DNA of 46,021 nucleotides, from assembly GCA_028819295.1 (NCBI GenBank), contig JAPPMA010000071.1, positions 1 to 46,021 of the forward strand. The letters run 5' to 3'. The DNA is from a bacterium (GTDB lineage Bacteria > Actinomycetota > Acidimicrobiia > Acidimicrobiales > Bin134). A model generated the notes under the pieces. It saw nothing but the letters and a program-made list of their open reading frames with translations, was not told the DNA's origin and searched no databases. Made by a program: the position numbers and the translations under genes. Positions 24,895 to 32,565 of the stretch are shown here, in pieces; position 1 is the stretch's first letter; the number at the start of each line of letters is the position of its first letter.

Positions 24895-26631
24895 ATGGCC
24901 GACCCGCCTGAACACTCCACCGTCCGCTACGAGCCGGATGAACGCCCGCCCCTGCCGCTTGCGCTAGGCACTGGGTTGCAGGCGGCCCTAACCATCGTCA
25001 CTCCAGTGGTGATCACCGTGGTGATCGTGGCCCGAGCCGCGGGGCAGACCGACTCCTACATCACCTGGGGGGCTTTCGCGGCGCTGCTGGTGAGCGGGGC
25101 CACGACCATCCTCCAAGCGGTGCGCCTCGGGCGGTTCGGCTCGGGCCATGTTCTGATGATGGGCACTTCAGGAGCTTTCATCGCCGTCTGCGTGGCCGCG
25201 CTGGAGGCGGGTGGACCGCGGCTGATGGCGAGCCTCGTCGCCGTCTCGTCGCTATTCCAATTCATGCTCGCCGCCCGGCTCTCGCTGCTGCGGCGCATCT
25301 TCACCCCCGTCGTTTCGGGAACGGTGGTAATGCTCATAGCGGCGACCGTTTTGCCCATCGTCTTCGAGACCCTCGAGGATGTGCCCGAGGGCACGCCTCA
25401 GGCCGCGGCGCCAATCGTCGCCGGGACCACGATTGCCGTCGTGGCCGGGATCGTGCTGCGCGGCTCCCCGGTGTGGCGGCTGTGGGCGCCCATCACCGGC
25501 ATCGTGGTGGGCTGCGCGGTGGCGGCGCCCTTCGGCATCTACGACACCGCCCAAGTGGCGGACGCGACATGGGTCGGTGTGCCATTGGGGTCGTGGCCGG
25601 GCATCGACCTGGCCCCCGACAACGATTTTTGGGCACTGCTGCCCGCGTTCGTGGTCGTCACCATCGTCGGCGCCGTGGAGACGATCGGCGACGGCATCGC
25701 CATCCAGACTGTCTCGCGGCGCAAGCCGCCAGCCACCGACTTCCGCACTGTTCAGGGGGCGCTGAACGCCGACGGGGTCGGAAACCTCTTTTCGGGATTG
25801 CTTGGCACGCTGCCGAACACAACGTATTCATCGAGCATCTCCGTTGCCGAGGTAACCGGCGTGGCAGCTCGAAGGGTGGGGGTAGCAATCGGCGGGGCCC
25901 TGCTGGCGCTGGCCTTCTTTCCCAAGTTCACCGCCGCGCTCATAGCCATACCGCCCGCGGTAGCCGCCGCCTACATAACCGTTCTCGTGGGAATGCTCTT
26001 CGTGCAGGGAATGCGGCTCGTGGCCCGAGACGGCATAAATCATCGCACCGCGGCAGTGGTCGGGGTGTCGTTCTGGATCGGGGCTGGATTCCAAAACGGG
26101 TGGATCTTTCCTGATCTGATCGAAGACGGGTTCTTCGAGACCCTGCTCGGCAACGGCATGGCCGCGGGCACGCTGACCGCGGTCTTGATGACGTCGTTCA
26201 TCGAACTGACCGCTCCGAAACCCCGCCGCCTGCGAATTCCACTGGATGGCGACGCGCTGGAGCGCTTGTCGGAGTTCCTCGGCGTCTTCGCGGCCGACGA
26301 AAGCTGGGATGCGGAGTCAACCGGTCGGCTAGAAGCCGCGGGCGAGGAGACCCTCGAGATTCTGAGGCAACATGACGGCACCGAACAGGGGCGATGGCTC
26401 GCGGTAACTGCTCGGGCCGACGGTTCCGCGGCCGAGATCGAGTTCGCCACGGTTGTGGGCGGCGGGAACATCGAGGACCGGCTTGCCTACCTCGATGAGC
26501 TGCCCCCCGCACTCGACGAGCGCGAGGTGTCATTCCGCCTGCTCCGCCACTATGCCTCGTCGGTCCGCCACCAGCAGTACCACGGCACCGATGTGATCTC
26601 GGTCACGGTAGAGAAGCAGTCGAGCGGATGA
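24895..26631 (+). CDS. NCS2 nucleobase permease with C-terminal ATPase-like domain
   Basis: 578 residues from the ATG behind AGGAAA. Residues about 20-440 are a multi-span uracil/xanthine permease: GSGHVLMMGTSGAFIA, PVVSGTVVMLI, the substrate-site segment VETIGDGIAIQTVSRR and GLLGTLPNTTYSSSISV. Residues about 445-578 are soluble. GRLEAAGEETLEIL resembles the N-box helix of RsbW/anti-sigma-type HATPase domains, and SFRLLRHYASSVRHQQYHGTDVISVTV resembles their final strand; the glycine-rich ATP lid is poor (VVGGGN). So it looks like a transporter with a degenerate kinase-fold tail. Divergent from the monooxygenase. Confidence 0.87.
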   Translation: MADPPEHSTVRYEPDERPPLPLALGTGLQAALTIVTPVVITVVIVARAAGQTDSYITWGAFAALLVSGATTILQAVRLGRFGSGHVLMMGTSGAFIAVCVAALEAGGPRLMASLVAVSSLFQFMLAARLSLLRRIFTPVVSGTVVMLIAATVLPIVFETLEDVPEGTPQAAAPIVAGTTIAVVAGIVLRGSPVWRLWAPITGIVVGCAVAAPFGIYDTAQVADATWVGVPLGSWPGIDLAPDNDFWALLPAFVVVTIVGAVETIGDGIAIQTVSRRKPPATDFRTVQGALNADGVGNLFSGLLGTLPNTTYSSSISVAEVTGVAARRVGVAIGGALLALAFFPKFTAALIAIPPAVAAAYITVLVGMLFVQGMRLVARDGINHRTAAVVGVSFWIGAGFQNGWIFPDLIEDGFFETLLGNGMAAGTLTAVLMTSFIELTAPKPRRLRIPLDGDALERLSEFLGVFAADESWDAESTGRLEAAGEETLEILRQHDGTEQGRWLAVTARADGSAAEIEFATVVGGGNIEDRLAYLDELPPALDEREVSFRLLRHYASSVRHQQYHGTDVISVTVEKQSSG

Positions 26632-26647
26632 GGATACGATCCGGCCC

Positions 26648-27106
26648 ATGACCTTTGAAGCCCGATTCGATCTGAACGACTTGGACTGGACCCACATGGA
26701 GGGCGGGCCGGAGTTCGACTATCCCGTAGATTTCGACTTGGCCGTGCTCGGCTCGCAGCCCGAGAACGGCACCCTCGACATGCTGGTGCGCTTCGCCCCC
26801 AACTCGCACTGCCACTTCCACCGCCACGTGGCCGCCACCCGCACCCTGGTGCTCCAAGGCGAGCACCACGTGTTCGACATCGAGCCCAACGGCGAGACCG
26901 TCCACAAGATCAAGCCCGCCGGCACCTACAGCCAAAGCCCCGGCGGAGAAGTCCACATGGAGAGGGGCGGGCCCGAGGGCGCCATCGTGCTGTTCAACCT
27001 CCACTCCCCCACCGGCGTGCTGTTCGAGTCTCTCGACGCCGACCACAATGTGATGGCCTTCTCCACCATCGAGTCGATGTCTGAGAATCCCTCAATGGGT
27101 GGCTGA
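26648..27106 (+). CDS. Cupin-fold protein
   Basis: 152 residues. One cupin barrel with metal-binding His in NSHCHFHRHVAATRTLVLQGEHHVF and a second half SPGGEVHMERGGPEGAIVLFNLHSP. Similar small cupins are oxygenases, isomerases or sensors; no specific role can be given. It starts 16 bases after the permease and may be cotranscribed. It converges on the receptor-channel gene with 24 bases between. Confidence 0.8.
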   Translation: MTFEARFDLNDLDWTHMEGGPEFDYPVDFDLAVLGSQPENGTLDMLVRFAPNSHCHFHRHVAATRTLVLQGEHHVFDIEPNGETVHKIKPAGTYSQSPGGEVHMERGGPEGAIVLFNLHSPTGVLFESLDADHNVMAFSTIESMSENPSMGG

Positions 27107-27130
27107 CCCTTTCTCAGCAGGCGCGCGGGA

Positions 27131-29227
27131 TCAGCGCTGGGGGCCGAACCAGGTGTCGTGAAGCCGCTCGTAGATTCCGTTCTCGACCAAGTCCAATAGC
27201 GCCAGGTTGATGCGCTCGCGCAGCTCGGCATCGTGCGGGCTGAGCATGATGCCGTACTGGACCCTCTGGAAGTCCGACCCCACCGTCGTGACCTCTCCGT
27301 CGCCCGCGCGGGCCGCATGGAACTGAAGCACTGGGGCGTCGAACACCACCGCATCCACTTCTCCTTCAAGCAGGAGGGGGTAGGCGTCATCGATATTGCC
27401 CACCAGCACCGGGCCCACCCCGATGGAGGGAAGATACGCCTCCGCGGCCGAGTGGGTGGCGGTGGCCACCCGCTTGCCCTTCAGATCTGCGGGCCCTGAG
27501 ATCTCAGATCGCAGCTCGCTCACCGCCAGCGACGATGCGATGGCCGCGGTGAAGCTGGCGAAGACCAGTGTGCCCAGGCCGATCCACACCAGCGCCAGCA
27601 CGCGTCCCCGGGTCCCCCGGGCCACCTTGTCGCCGTACCCCACAGTGCTCATGGTCACCACCGACCAATAGAACGAGTCCCAGATGCCCCGCCGGTAGGG
27701 GGCCGCGAAGTCGGGGTTGTGGCGGCGCTCCGACAACCAGACCAGGTGAGCGGCAACCAGAACTGCCACCCCGAACACGACCAGCAGCCACGGCAGGTCC
27801 GAAGACGCGATGGCGTCGAAGAAGGAAACGATCCGATCGCCGATGCCGCGGGACGACTCGTTCAGCACGAGAATGGCCAGGCCGGAGTCCAACACGGGCA
27901 AGGAGAAGTCCACCACCTCCTCGCGGGACTCGGTGATGGCTACCCCTCCCAACCCGAGCCGGGCAACGCCCCGGTCAATGTCGTCGATCTGCTTGGCGGT
28001 GGTGTCAACCGCATAGATCTCGACTCCCATGCCCAGCTTGGCCGCCACCAGCCGCACCAACTCCACCTCGAAGCCGCTGTAAGTGCGGTTCTCATAGATC
28101 ACAAATGGTGGCAGCGCCCGGGCTGCCACCATCAGGGTTCCTCCGGGCCCGGTCCCGTCAACGGAGGGCGCGGCAAGCCCCACCGCGTCGGGGTCGGCGG
28201 CTGAGACCCAGCGATTGACCATTGACTGATTGGCCGCCACCCACTCCTCGGCGTGGCGTCGTATGTCGGCGGGGTCTCCGCCAGTGGTCACCATGCGGAC
28301 GTTCTGGTTAGAGATGTCAACCAGCGGGATGACCACCTGCTCCAGCAGGCGGCGGATCGCGGGGTTGGCCTCCAGGAAATCGGCGTTGGCCACCGCTCGG
28401 ATGTCGTTTGGAGGCCAGCCGGTCTGGCACGGGTTGTTGGCGCATCCCGGAATGCCGGAAATCGTCGTCTGATCGATTGCCGAGGCCTGGTCTGGAGGCA
28501 GAGACGGGAACGGGGTTTCCAACCACACGACATCTGAACCGGGAACCAGTTCGCCGACCGTCCAGTTGGGGGTCCAGGTGAAATACAGCACCGGCCGTCC
28601 GTCCCGGTAGCGCTCGATGGTCTCAGTTATCAGGGGGGAGTAGTCGCCCTGCACATGCTCCACAGCGCCGGTCAGGCCGTAGACCTCCAAGTGGTGGTCG
28701 ATGGTTGCGGCGCAGGACCATCCGACATTGCATCCCACCAGGTCGGCCCGGCCGTCGCCATCAACGTCGAACAGCTCGGCTACCGCAGGGTCGGAGAAAT
28801 CGCCCAGATTCGAGATGCCGTGGGCGCCAGCGGTCGCCGCATCGACGAAATAGCCCTGCAACGCCCCGTCGTCGGCGGTTGTGCCGACCACTGAGATCGG
28901 AGCACCGTCGGGAATGAACACGTCATGGGCCGGAAACCAGCCGTTGGCCCAGAGATCAACCTCGCCAACGGCCACCGCGGCATAGAACTCGGCATTGTCC
29001 ATTGTCGTGGGACCGTCGACCCGATACCCCAGCCGCTCCAGCAGCAACCGGTAGACCTCGGCCTGGAACCAGCCGGTGTCCCAGGTGGCCCGGGCCATGC
29101 GAACCCGGGGCGCGTCATCGGAACCGTCCTGCGCGGCCGTGGATGCACCCAGGGGCAGCACGAGCGCGCCCAGCACCAGAGCCAATACGGCAACCAGCGC
29201 TCGGCGGAGTGATGGCTGCACTTTCAC
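27131..29227 (-). CDS. Receptor-channel fusion: ProX-like betaine-binding domain + GluR0-like K+ channel
   Basis: 698 residues from GTG. Signal peptide 1-32. Residues 40-345 are an OpuAC/ProX domain, close to the lipoprotein encoded next door: VDLWANGWFPAHD, GCNVGWSC, FTWTPNWTV and GCANNPCQTGW keep the Trp set and Cys pairs. Residues 363-455 are ligand lobe S1 (PPFVIYENRTYSGFEVEL; ITESREEVVDFSLP with the carboxylate-binding Arg). M1 is at 478-498, the pore loop at 514-533 with the K+ filter TVGYGD, M2 at 543-570 with SFTAAIASSLAV like the iGluR gate, and lobe S2 at 575-696 (VDAVVFDAP). This is the plan of prokaryotic glutamate receptors plus an extra outer domain. K+ selectivity is read from the filter; the ligand is inferred. 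Confidence 0.88.
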   Translation of the reverse strand: MKVQPSLRRALVAVLALVLGALVLPLGASTAAQDGSDDAPRVRMARATWDTGWFQAEVYRLLLERLGYRVDGPTTMDNAEFYAAVAVGEVDLWANGWFPAHDVFIPDGAPISVVGTTADDGALQGYFVDAATAGAHGISNLGDFSDPAVAELFDVDGDGRADLVGCNVGWSCAATIDHHLEVYGLTGAVEHVQGDYSPLITETIERYRDGRPVLYFTWTPNWTVGELVPGSDVVWLETPFPSLPPDQASAIDQTTISGIPGCANNPCQTGWPPNDIRAVANADFLEANPAIRRLLEQVVIPLVDISNQNVRMVTTGGDPADIRRHAEEWVAANQSMVNRWVSAADPDAVGLAAPSVDGTGPGGTLMVAARALPPFVIYENRTYSGFEVELVRLVAAKLGMGVEIYAVDTTAKQIDDIDRGVARLGLGGVAITESREEVVDFSLPVLDSGLAILVLNESSRGIGDRIVSFFDAIASSDLPWLLVVFGVAVLVAAHLVWLSERRHNPDFAAPYRRGIWDSFYWSVVTMSTVGYGDKVARGTRGRVLALVWIGLGTLVFASFTAAIASSLAVSELRSEISGPADLKGKRVATATHSAAEAYLPSIGVGPVLVGNIDDAYPLLLEGEVDAVVFDAPVLQFHAARAGDGEVTTVGSDFQRVQYGIMLSPHDAELRERINLALLDLVENGIYERLHDTWFGPQR

Positions 29228-29240
29228 ACAGTGTGCCGGG

Positions 29241-30299
29241 TCAGCCCCTTGCGGTTTCTAGCCACCGGTCGACGGCGTCGCGGTTGGCCTCGATCCAGTC
29301 TGCGGCGTCGGCGTTGACCTGGTTCTCGGAATAGCCGAGCTCTGCGGTGGCCATCTTGGCGTTTTGGGCCGCGATGTCCTCCAGGGGAATGGTCACCACC
29401 TCCAGCAGGCGGCGTATGTCGTCGTTGTCGTCGAGGAAGTCCTCATTGCCCACGGCGCGGATGCTGCTGACAGCCCAGCCGAGATTGCAGGGATCAGAGG
29501 CGCAGCCTCGCAGTCCCCGCACCTCGGTGTTGCCTTCCTCATCGTCGAGGGCGGGCGACTCAAGCCATACGACATCTTCGCCCGGAGTGAGCACCTCGTA
29601 GGTCCAGTTGGGGGTCCACGCGTAGAACAGCACGGGCTCGCCGGAGGCGACGCGTTCCCTGACTCCTGCAACGAGGTCGTTGTAGTCGTCGGAAACCTGC
29701 TCGACGTTGTCGCCCCAATCGAGATCCGAGATGTGGGATTCGATGACCGTCTGACAGCCCCAGCCGTCGTTGCAGCCGATCAAGTCGGCGAGCCCGTTGC
29801 CGTTTTGGTCGAAGACTCGGGCTACCGATGCGTCGGCCAGTTGGCTCATGGAGGTTATCCCCATCGCATCAGCCGTCGCCTTGTCGATCATATACCCCTG
29901 AAGGGCACCGGAGCGCACCTGGTAGCCAACCGGTTCAATGGGATGTTCGACGGTCTGTCCGGTGACCAGCTCCCCCTCTAGGTAGATGTCGTGGAGGGGG
30001 AACCAACCGTTGACCCAGAGGTCGAACTGGCCGCTGGCCAGCGCCGGGTAGAAGCCGTTGGGATCGCGGGTGTTCTCAGCCGGGTCGCTCACCGCATAAC
30101 CGAGCTCGCCGAGGAGCTGCGCGTAGATGGCGGCCTGCATGTGCCCGCTTTCCCAGTTGGCCCGGGCCATCGTGACCGTGCCGTCGTCCTCATCGGTTCC
30201 GCAACCCGCGAGCACCAGCGCCAATGCGGCCAGCACGGCCACGAGGACGAGCGGCAACCGGCCCCCAATGCGACGATTTGCTACATGTCGATTAGTCAT
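29241..30299 (-). CDS. ProX/OpuAC-type glycine betaine-binding lipoprotein
   Basis: 352 residues. Lipobox LVLAGC, with Cys about residue 33 as the lipid anchor. The domain has ProX hallmarks: ARANWESGHMQAAIYAQLL, FDLWVNGWFPLHD, GCNDGWGC, FYAWTPNWTY, GCASDPCNLGW and IRRLLEVVTIPLEDI. In the family, Trp residues form the cage for quaternary amines. There is no ABC ATPase or permease in the operon, so it is an orphan binding protein; partners are a BCCT carrier (ATGA overlap upstream) and the receptor-channel with the same domain (13 bases downstream). Confidence 0.92.
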   Translation of the reverse strand: MTNRHVANRRIGGRLPLVLVAVLAALALVLAGCGTDEDDGTVTMARANWESGHMQAAIYAQLLGELGYAVSDPAENTRDPNGFYPALASGQFDLWVNGWFPLHDIYLEGELVTGQTVEHPIEPVGYQVRSGALQGYMIDKATADAMGITSMSQLADASVARVFDQNGNGLADLIGCNDGWGCQTVIESHISDLDWGDNVEQVSDDYNDLVAGVRERVASGEPVLFYAWTPNWTYEVLTPGEDVVWLESPALDDEEGNTEVRGLRGCASDPCNLGWAVSSIRAVGNEDFLDDNDDIRRLLEVVTIPLEDIAAQNAKMATAELGYSENQVNADAADWIEANRDAVDRWLETARG

Positions 30300-32149
30300 G
30301 TGGCCTCCTGTCTCATGTCTGAGCCATCGGTGGGCCCTGCCTCAAGCCGGGACTTCACCTCCTCGATCAGGCCGCTGTGTCGAGAGCGGAAAAGCGCCTC
30401 GTCGTAATGGCCCTCCAACAGGTCCAGCTCCTCGTTGAACACCTTCTTGAGGCTCCACAGCATGACGAGGAGGATCAAAGCGAAGGGAAGACCGGTGGAC
30501 ACCGCCGCGGTCTGCAAGGCCGACAGTCCCCCGCCGAGCAGCAGGACCACGGCAACCGCTCCTTCCATGATCGCCCAGAACACACGCTGGGGCTTGGGCG
30601 AGTCCAGCTTGCCGCCCGAGGTGAGGTGGTCCACCACCAGCGACCCCGAGTCGGAAGACGTCACGAAGAACGACACCAGCAGCAGGACCCCGATGAGCGA
30701 CACGATGCTGGTCAGCGGGAACGCCTCCAGCATGTCGAACAGGGCCGTGGCCACGTTGTCGTTGACTGCGGTGGCAACGTCGCGCTCGCCGCTGAGTTGC
30801 AGGTCGATGGCGGCGCCGCCGAACACGGAGAACCACAAGAAGCACAGGGCGGAGGGCAAGAAGATGACGCCGGTCAAAAGCTCCCGCACCGAGCGCCCCT
30901 TGGATATGCGGGCGATGAACATTCCCACGAACGGCGACCACGAAATCCACCATCCCCAGTAGAAGATGGTCCATCCCGCCTGCCAGTTGGTGCCGGTGAA
31001 GGCCTCGTTCCAGAAGCCGAACTCGGGGATGATCTGGACGTAGTACCCGACGCTCTGGGTGAAGAGCGAGAGTATGAACAGCGTCGGCCCCACCAGAGCC
31101 ACGAACAGCAGGAAGGCCCCGGCCAGGTAGATGTTGAGCTGGCTGAGCCGTTTGACGCCGGCGTCGAGCCCTGCGACCACCGAGATGGTGGCCAGGCCGG
31201 TGATGCCGGCGATCAGCAGAATCTGGAAGCTGGTGCCCGAGGGCAGGTCATAGAGCTTGTTGAGCCCGGCGGCGGCCTGTTGTGCTCCGAGTCCCAGCGA
31301 GGTGGCCAGGCCGAACAGGGTGGCCACCACGGTCAGGGTGTCGATGGCGTTGCCCCAGTTCCCATAGATCCTCGGCCCCAGGATGGGATAGAAGATCGAG
31401 CGGAAAGTGAGCGGCAGGCCGCGGTTGTAGGCGAAGAAGCCCAACGCCAGCGCCACCAGCCCATAAAGCGCCCAGGCATGCACGCCCCAGTGCAAGAACG
31501 TGGTGGCCACCGCGGCTTTGGCGGCCTCGCCGGTGCCCGGCTCTACACCGAACAGCGGGGGCGGCGACGCCAGGTGGTAGATAGGCTCGGCCACGCCCCA
31601 GAACATCAGCCCGATACCGATGCCCGCCGATATCAGCATGGCGTACCACGCGCCGGTGGAGAACTCCGGACGGGCGTATGGGCCTCCTAGCCGTATTTTC
31701 CCGTACCGGCTGAACGCGAAGTACAGCGCCACAAACAGGAATATGTTGAAGTCGATGACGTAGAGCCAGCCGAGCTTCTCGTTGATGAACGAGAGCACCT
31801 CCCCGAAAACGTCGCTGGCGGTGTCCTGGAAGATGAGCGTCCAGCCGATGAAAACCAACAGGAACCCGGCCGACCAGAAAGTGACTTGCGGATGGATATC
31901 GAAGCCCCATCGCACGATGTTCTTGTCACCCGGCTCGCGGTCGGCCACCTCCGGGTAGAAGTCGATATCGGGATCTACCTGTAGACCCTGGAAGGGCGCG
32001 CGGTTGCGTATCGCTTCTTCCCGCAATCGCTCCTCCTCGACCTCCCATTCATGGAGTGCCTGCGTGGCCTCCGTGAGATCGACGTCGGTGTCATCAGGGT
32101 TTCGCCGAACACGCGAACCTCCCGATGCCGTGGCGTCTGCGTCGTCCAT
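30296..32149 (-). CDS. BCCT-family betaine/choline/carnitine transporter
   Basis: 617 residues from the ATG behind GGAGGACATCTT; an upstream frame adds 24 residues but lacks a site. About 12 membrane spans follow an acidic N-terminal tail of about 85 residues. Family marks: GLMFWGVAEPIYH, TFLHWGVHAW and the TM8 box FYWGWWISWSPFVGMF with RISKGRS; TSSDSGSLVVDHL later. The C-terminal tail (about 55 residues, mixed charge) recalls the osmosensing tail of BetP. Likely Na+- or H+-driven uptake of betaine-type osmolytes. First gene of the operon with ProX-like and receptor-channel genes. Confidence 0.95.
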   Translation of the reverse strand: MDDADATASGGSRVRRNPDDTDVDLTEATQALHEWEVEEERLREEAIRNRAPFQGLQVDPDIDFYPEVADREPGDKNIVRWGFDIHPQVTFWSAGFLLVFIGWTLIFQDTASDVFGEVLSFINEKLGWLYVIDFNIFLFVALYFAFSRYGKIRLGGPYARPEFSTGAWYAMLISAGIGIGLMFWGVAEPIYHLASPPPLFGVEPGTGEAAKAAVATTFLHWGVHAWALYGLVALALGFFAYNRGLPLTFRSIFYPILGPRIYGNWGNAIDTLTVVATLFGLATSLGLGAQQAAAGLNKLYDLPSGTSFQILLIAGITGLATISVVAGLDAGVKRLSQLNIYLAGAFLLFVALVGPTLFILSLFTQSVGYYVQIIPEFGFWNEAFTGTNWQAGWTIFYWGWWISWSPFVGMFIARISKGRSVRELLTGVIFLPSALCFLWFSVFGGAAIDLQLSGERDVATAVNDNVATALFDMLEAFPLTSIVSLIGVLLLVSFFVTSSDSGSLVVDHLTSGGKLDSPKPQRVFWAIMEGAVAVVLLLGGGLSALQTAAVSTGLPFALILLVMLWSLKKVFNEELDLLEGHYDEALFRSRHSGLIEEVKSRLEAGPTDGSDMRQEAT

Positions 32150-32479
32150 AAGATGTCCTCCAATGTGTTCTTGGTGTAAAGGCGGCACCCCGAAAAGCGG
32201 TGAAACTGGTTGGGTACCCAAAGCTTCGGGGCCTGCTAGCTCAAGGAGGGCGCTACCGTGACCCCTTTCTCAATATGGGGTTAGCTCCTCCTTTTCAATG
32301 ATGTGAACAACATCACCTAGTCGTCATCACCTAGTCGTCACTACTGGTTTACAGGCAGTCCTCCTTCAAAATCAAGGGGTAATTTTATGCACTAATAATA
32401 AATATAGAATAATATCATGGGATCGAGAACACCATAATCGACCAGTCGCCACGATTCGGCGGGGGCATTCACCGGATTC
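32150..32479 (-). promoter_or_regulatory. Long leader/promoter region of the betaine operon
   Basis: 330 bases without a gene between tRNA-Val and the BCCT start. The far part (32370-32440) is strikingly AT-rich. The middle holds an inverted repeat and a tandem repeat listed separately. Toward the gene several short hairpins are possible (ACCCC/GGGGT around 32261-32282; GGGTACCC at 32212-32219). Promoter and perhaps a structured 5' leader are inferred; I could not match a known riboswitch. Confidence 0.45.
32299..32338. repeat. Inverted repeat TGATGT-N5-ACATCA and 14-bp tandem repeat CATCACCTAGTCGT x2
   Basis: TGATGT GAACA ACATCA (32299-32315) is a perfect 6-bp palindrome with a 5-base spacer, the size of a dimeric repressor operator. 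It runs straight into two exact copies of CATCACCTAGTCGT (32311-32324, 32325-32338). They lie 160-190 bases before the BCCT start and probably mark a regulator-binding region for the betaine operon. Confidence 0.6.
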
Positions 32480-32556
32480 TGGTGGACCGTACTGGACTTG
32501 AACCAGTGACCTCTCGCGTGTGAGGCGAGCGCTCTGGCCATCTGAGCTAACGGTCC
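32480..32556 (-). tRNA. tRNA-Val (anticodon CAC)
   Basis: Full cloverleaf: acceptor GGACCGT pairs with ACGGTCC, anticodon stem CTCGC/GCGAG encloses the loop CTCACAC with anticodon CAC (reads GTG), T-loop GGTTCAAGTCC, and CCA is encoded. It lies directly downstream of no operon; the amidase gene ends nine bases upstream of its 5' end. Confidence 0.96.
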
Positions 32557-32565
32557 GGGGATCGT

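Noticed and set aside
32311..32338. CRISPR-like array in the betaine leader
   Set aside because: Only two 14-bp copies with no spacer; a plain tandem repeat. No CRISPR array or cas gene is seen in the window.
32150..32400. c-di-AMP (ydaO) or other known riboswitch in the BCCT leader
   Set aside because: The expected conserved bases could not be found; only unspecific hairpins are visible.
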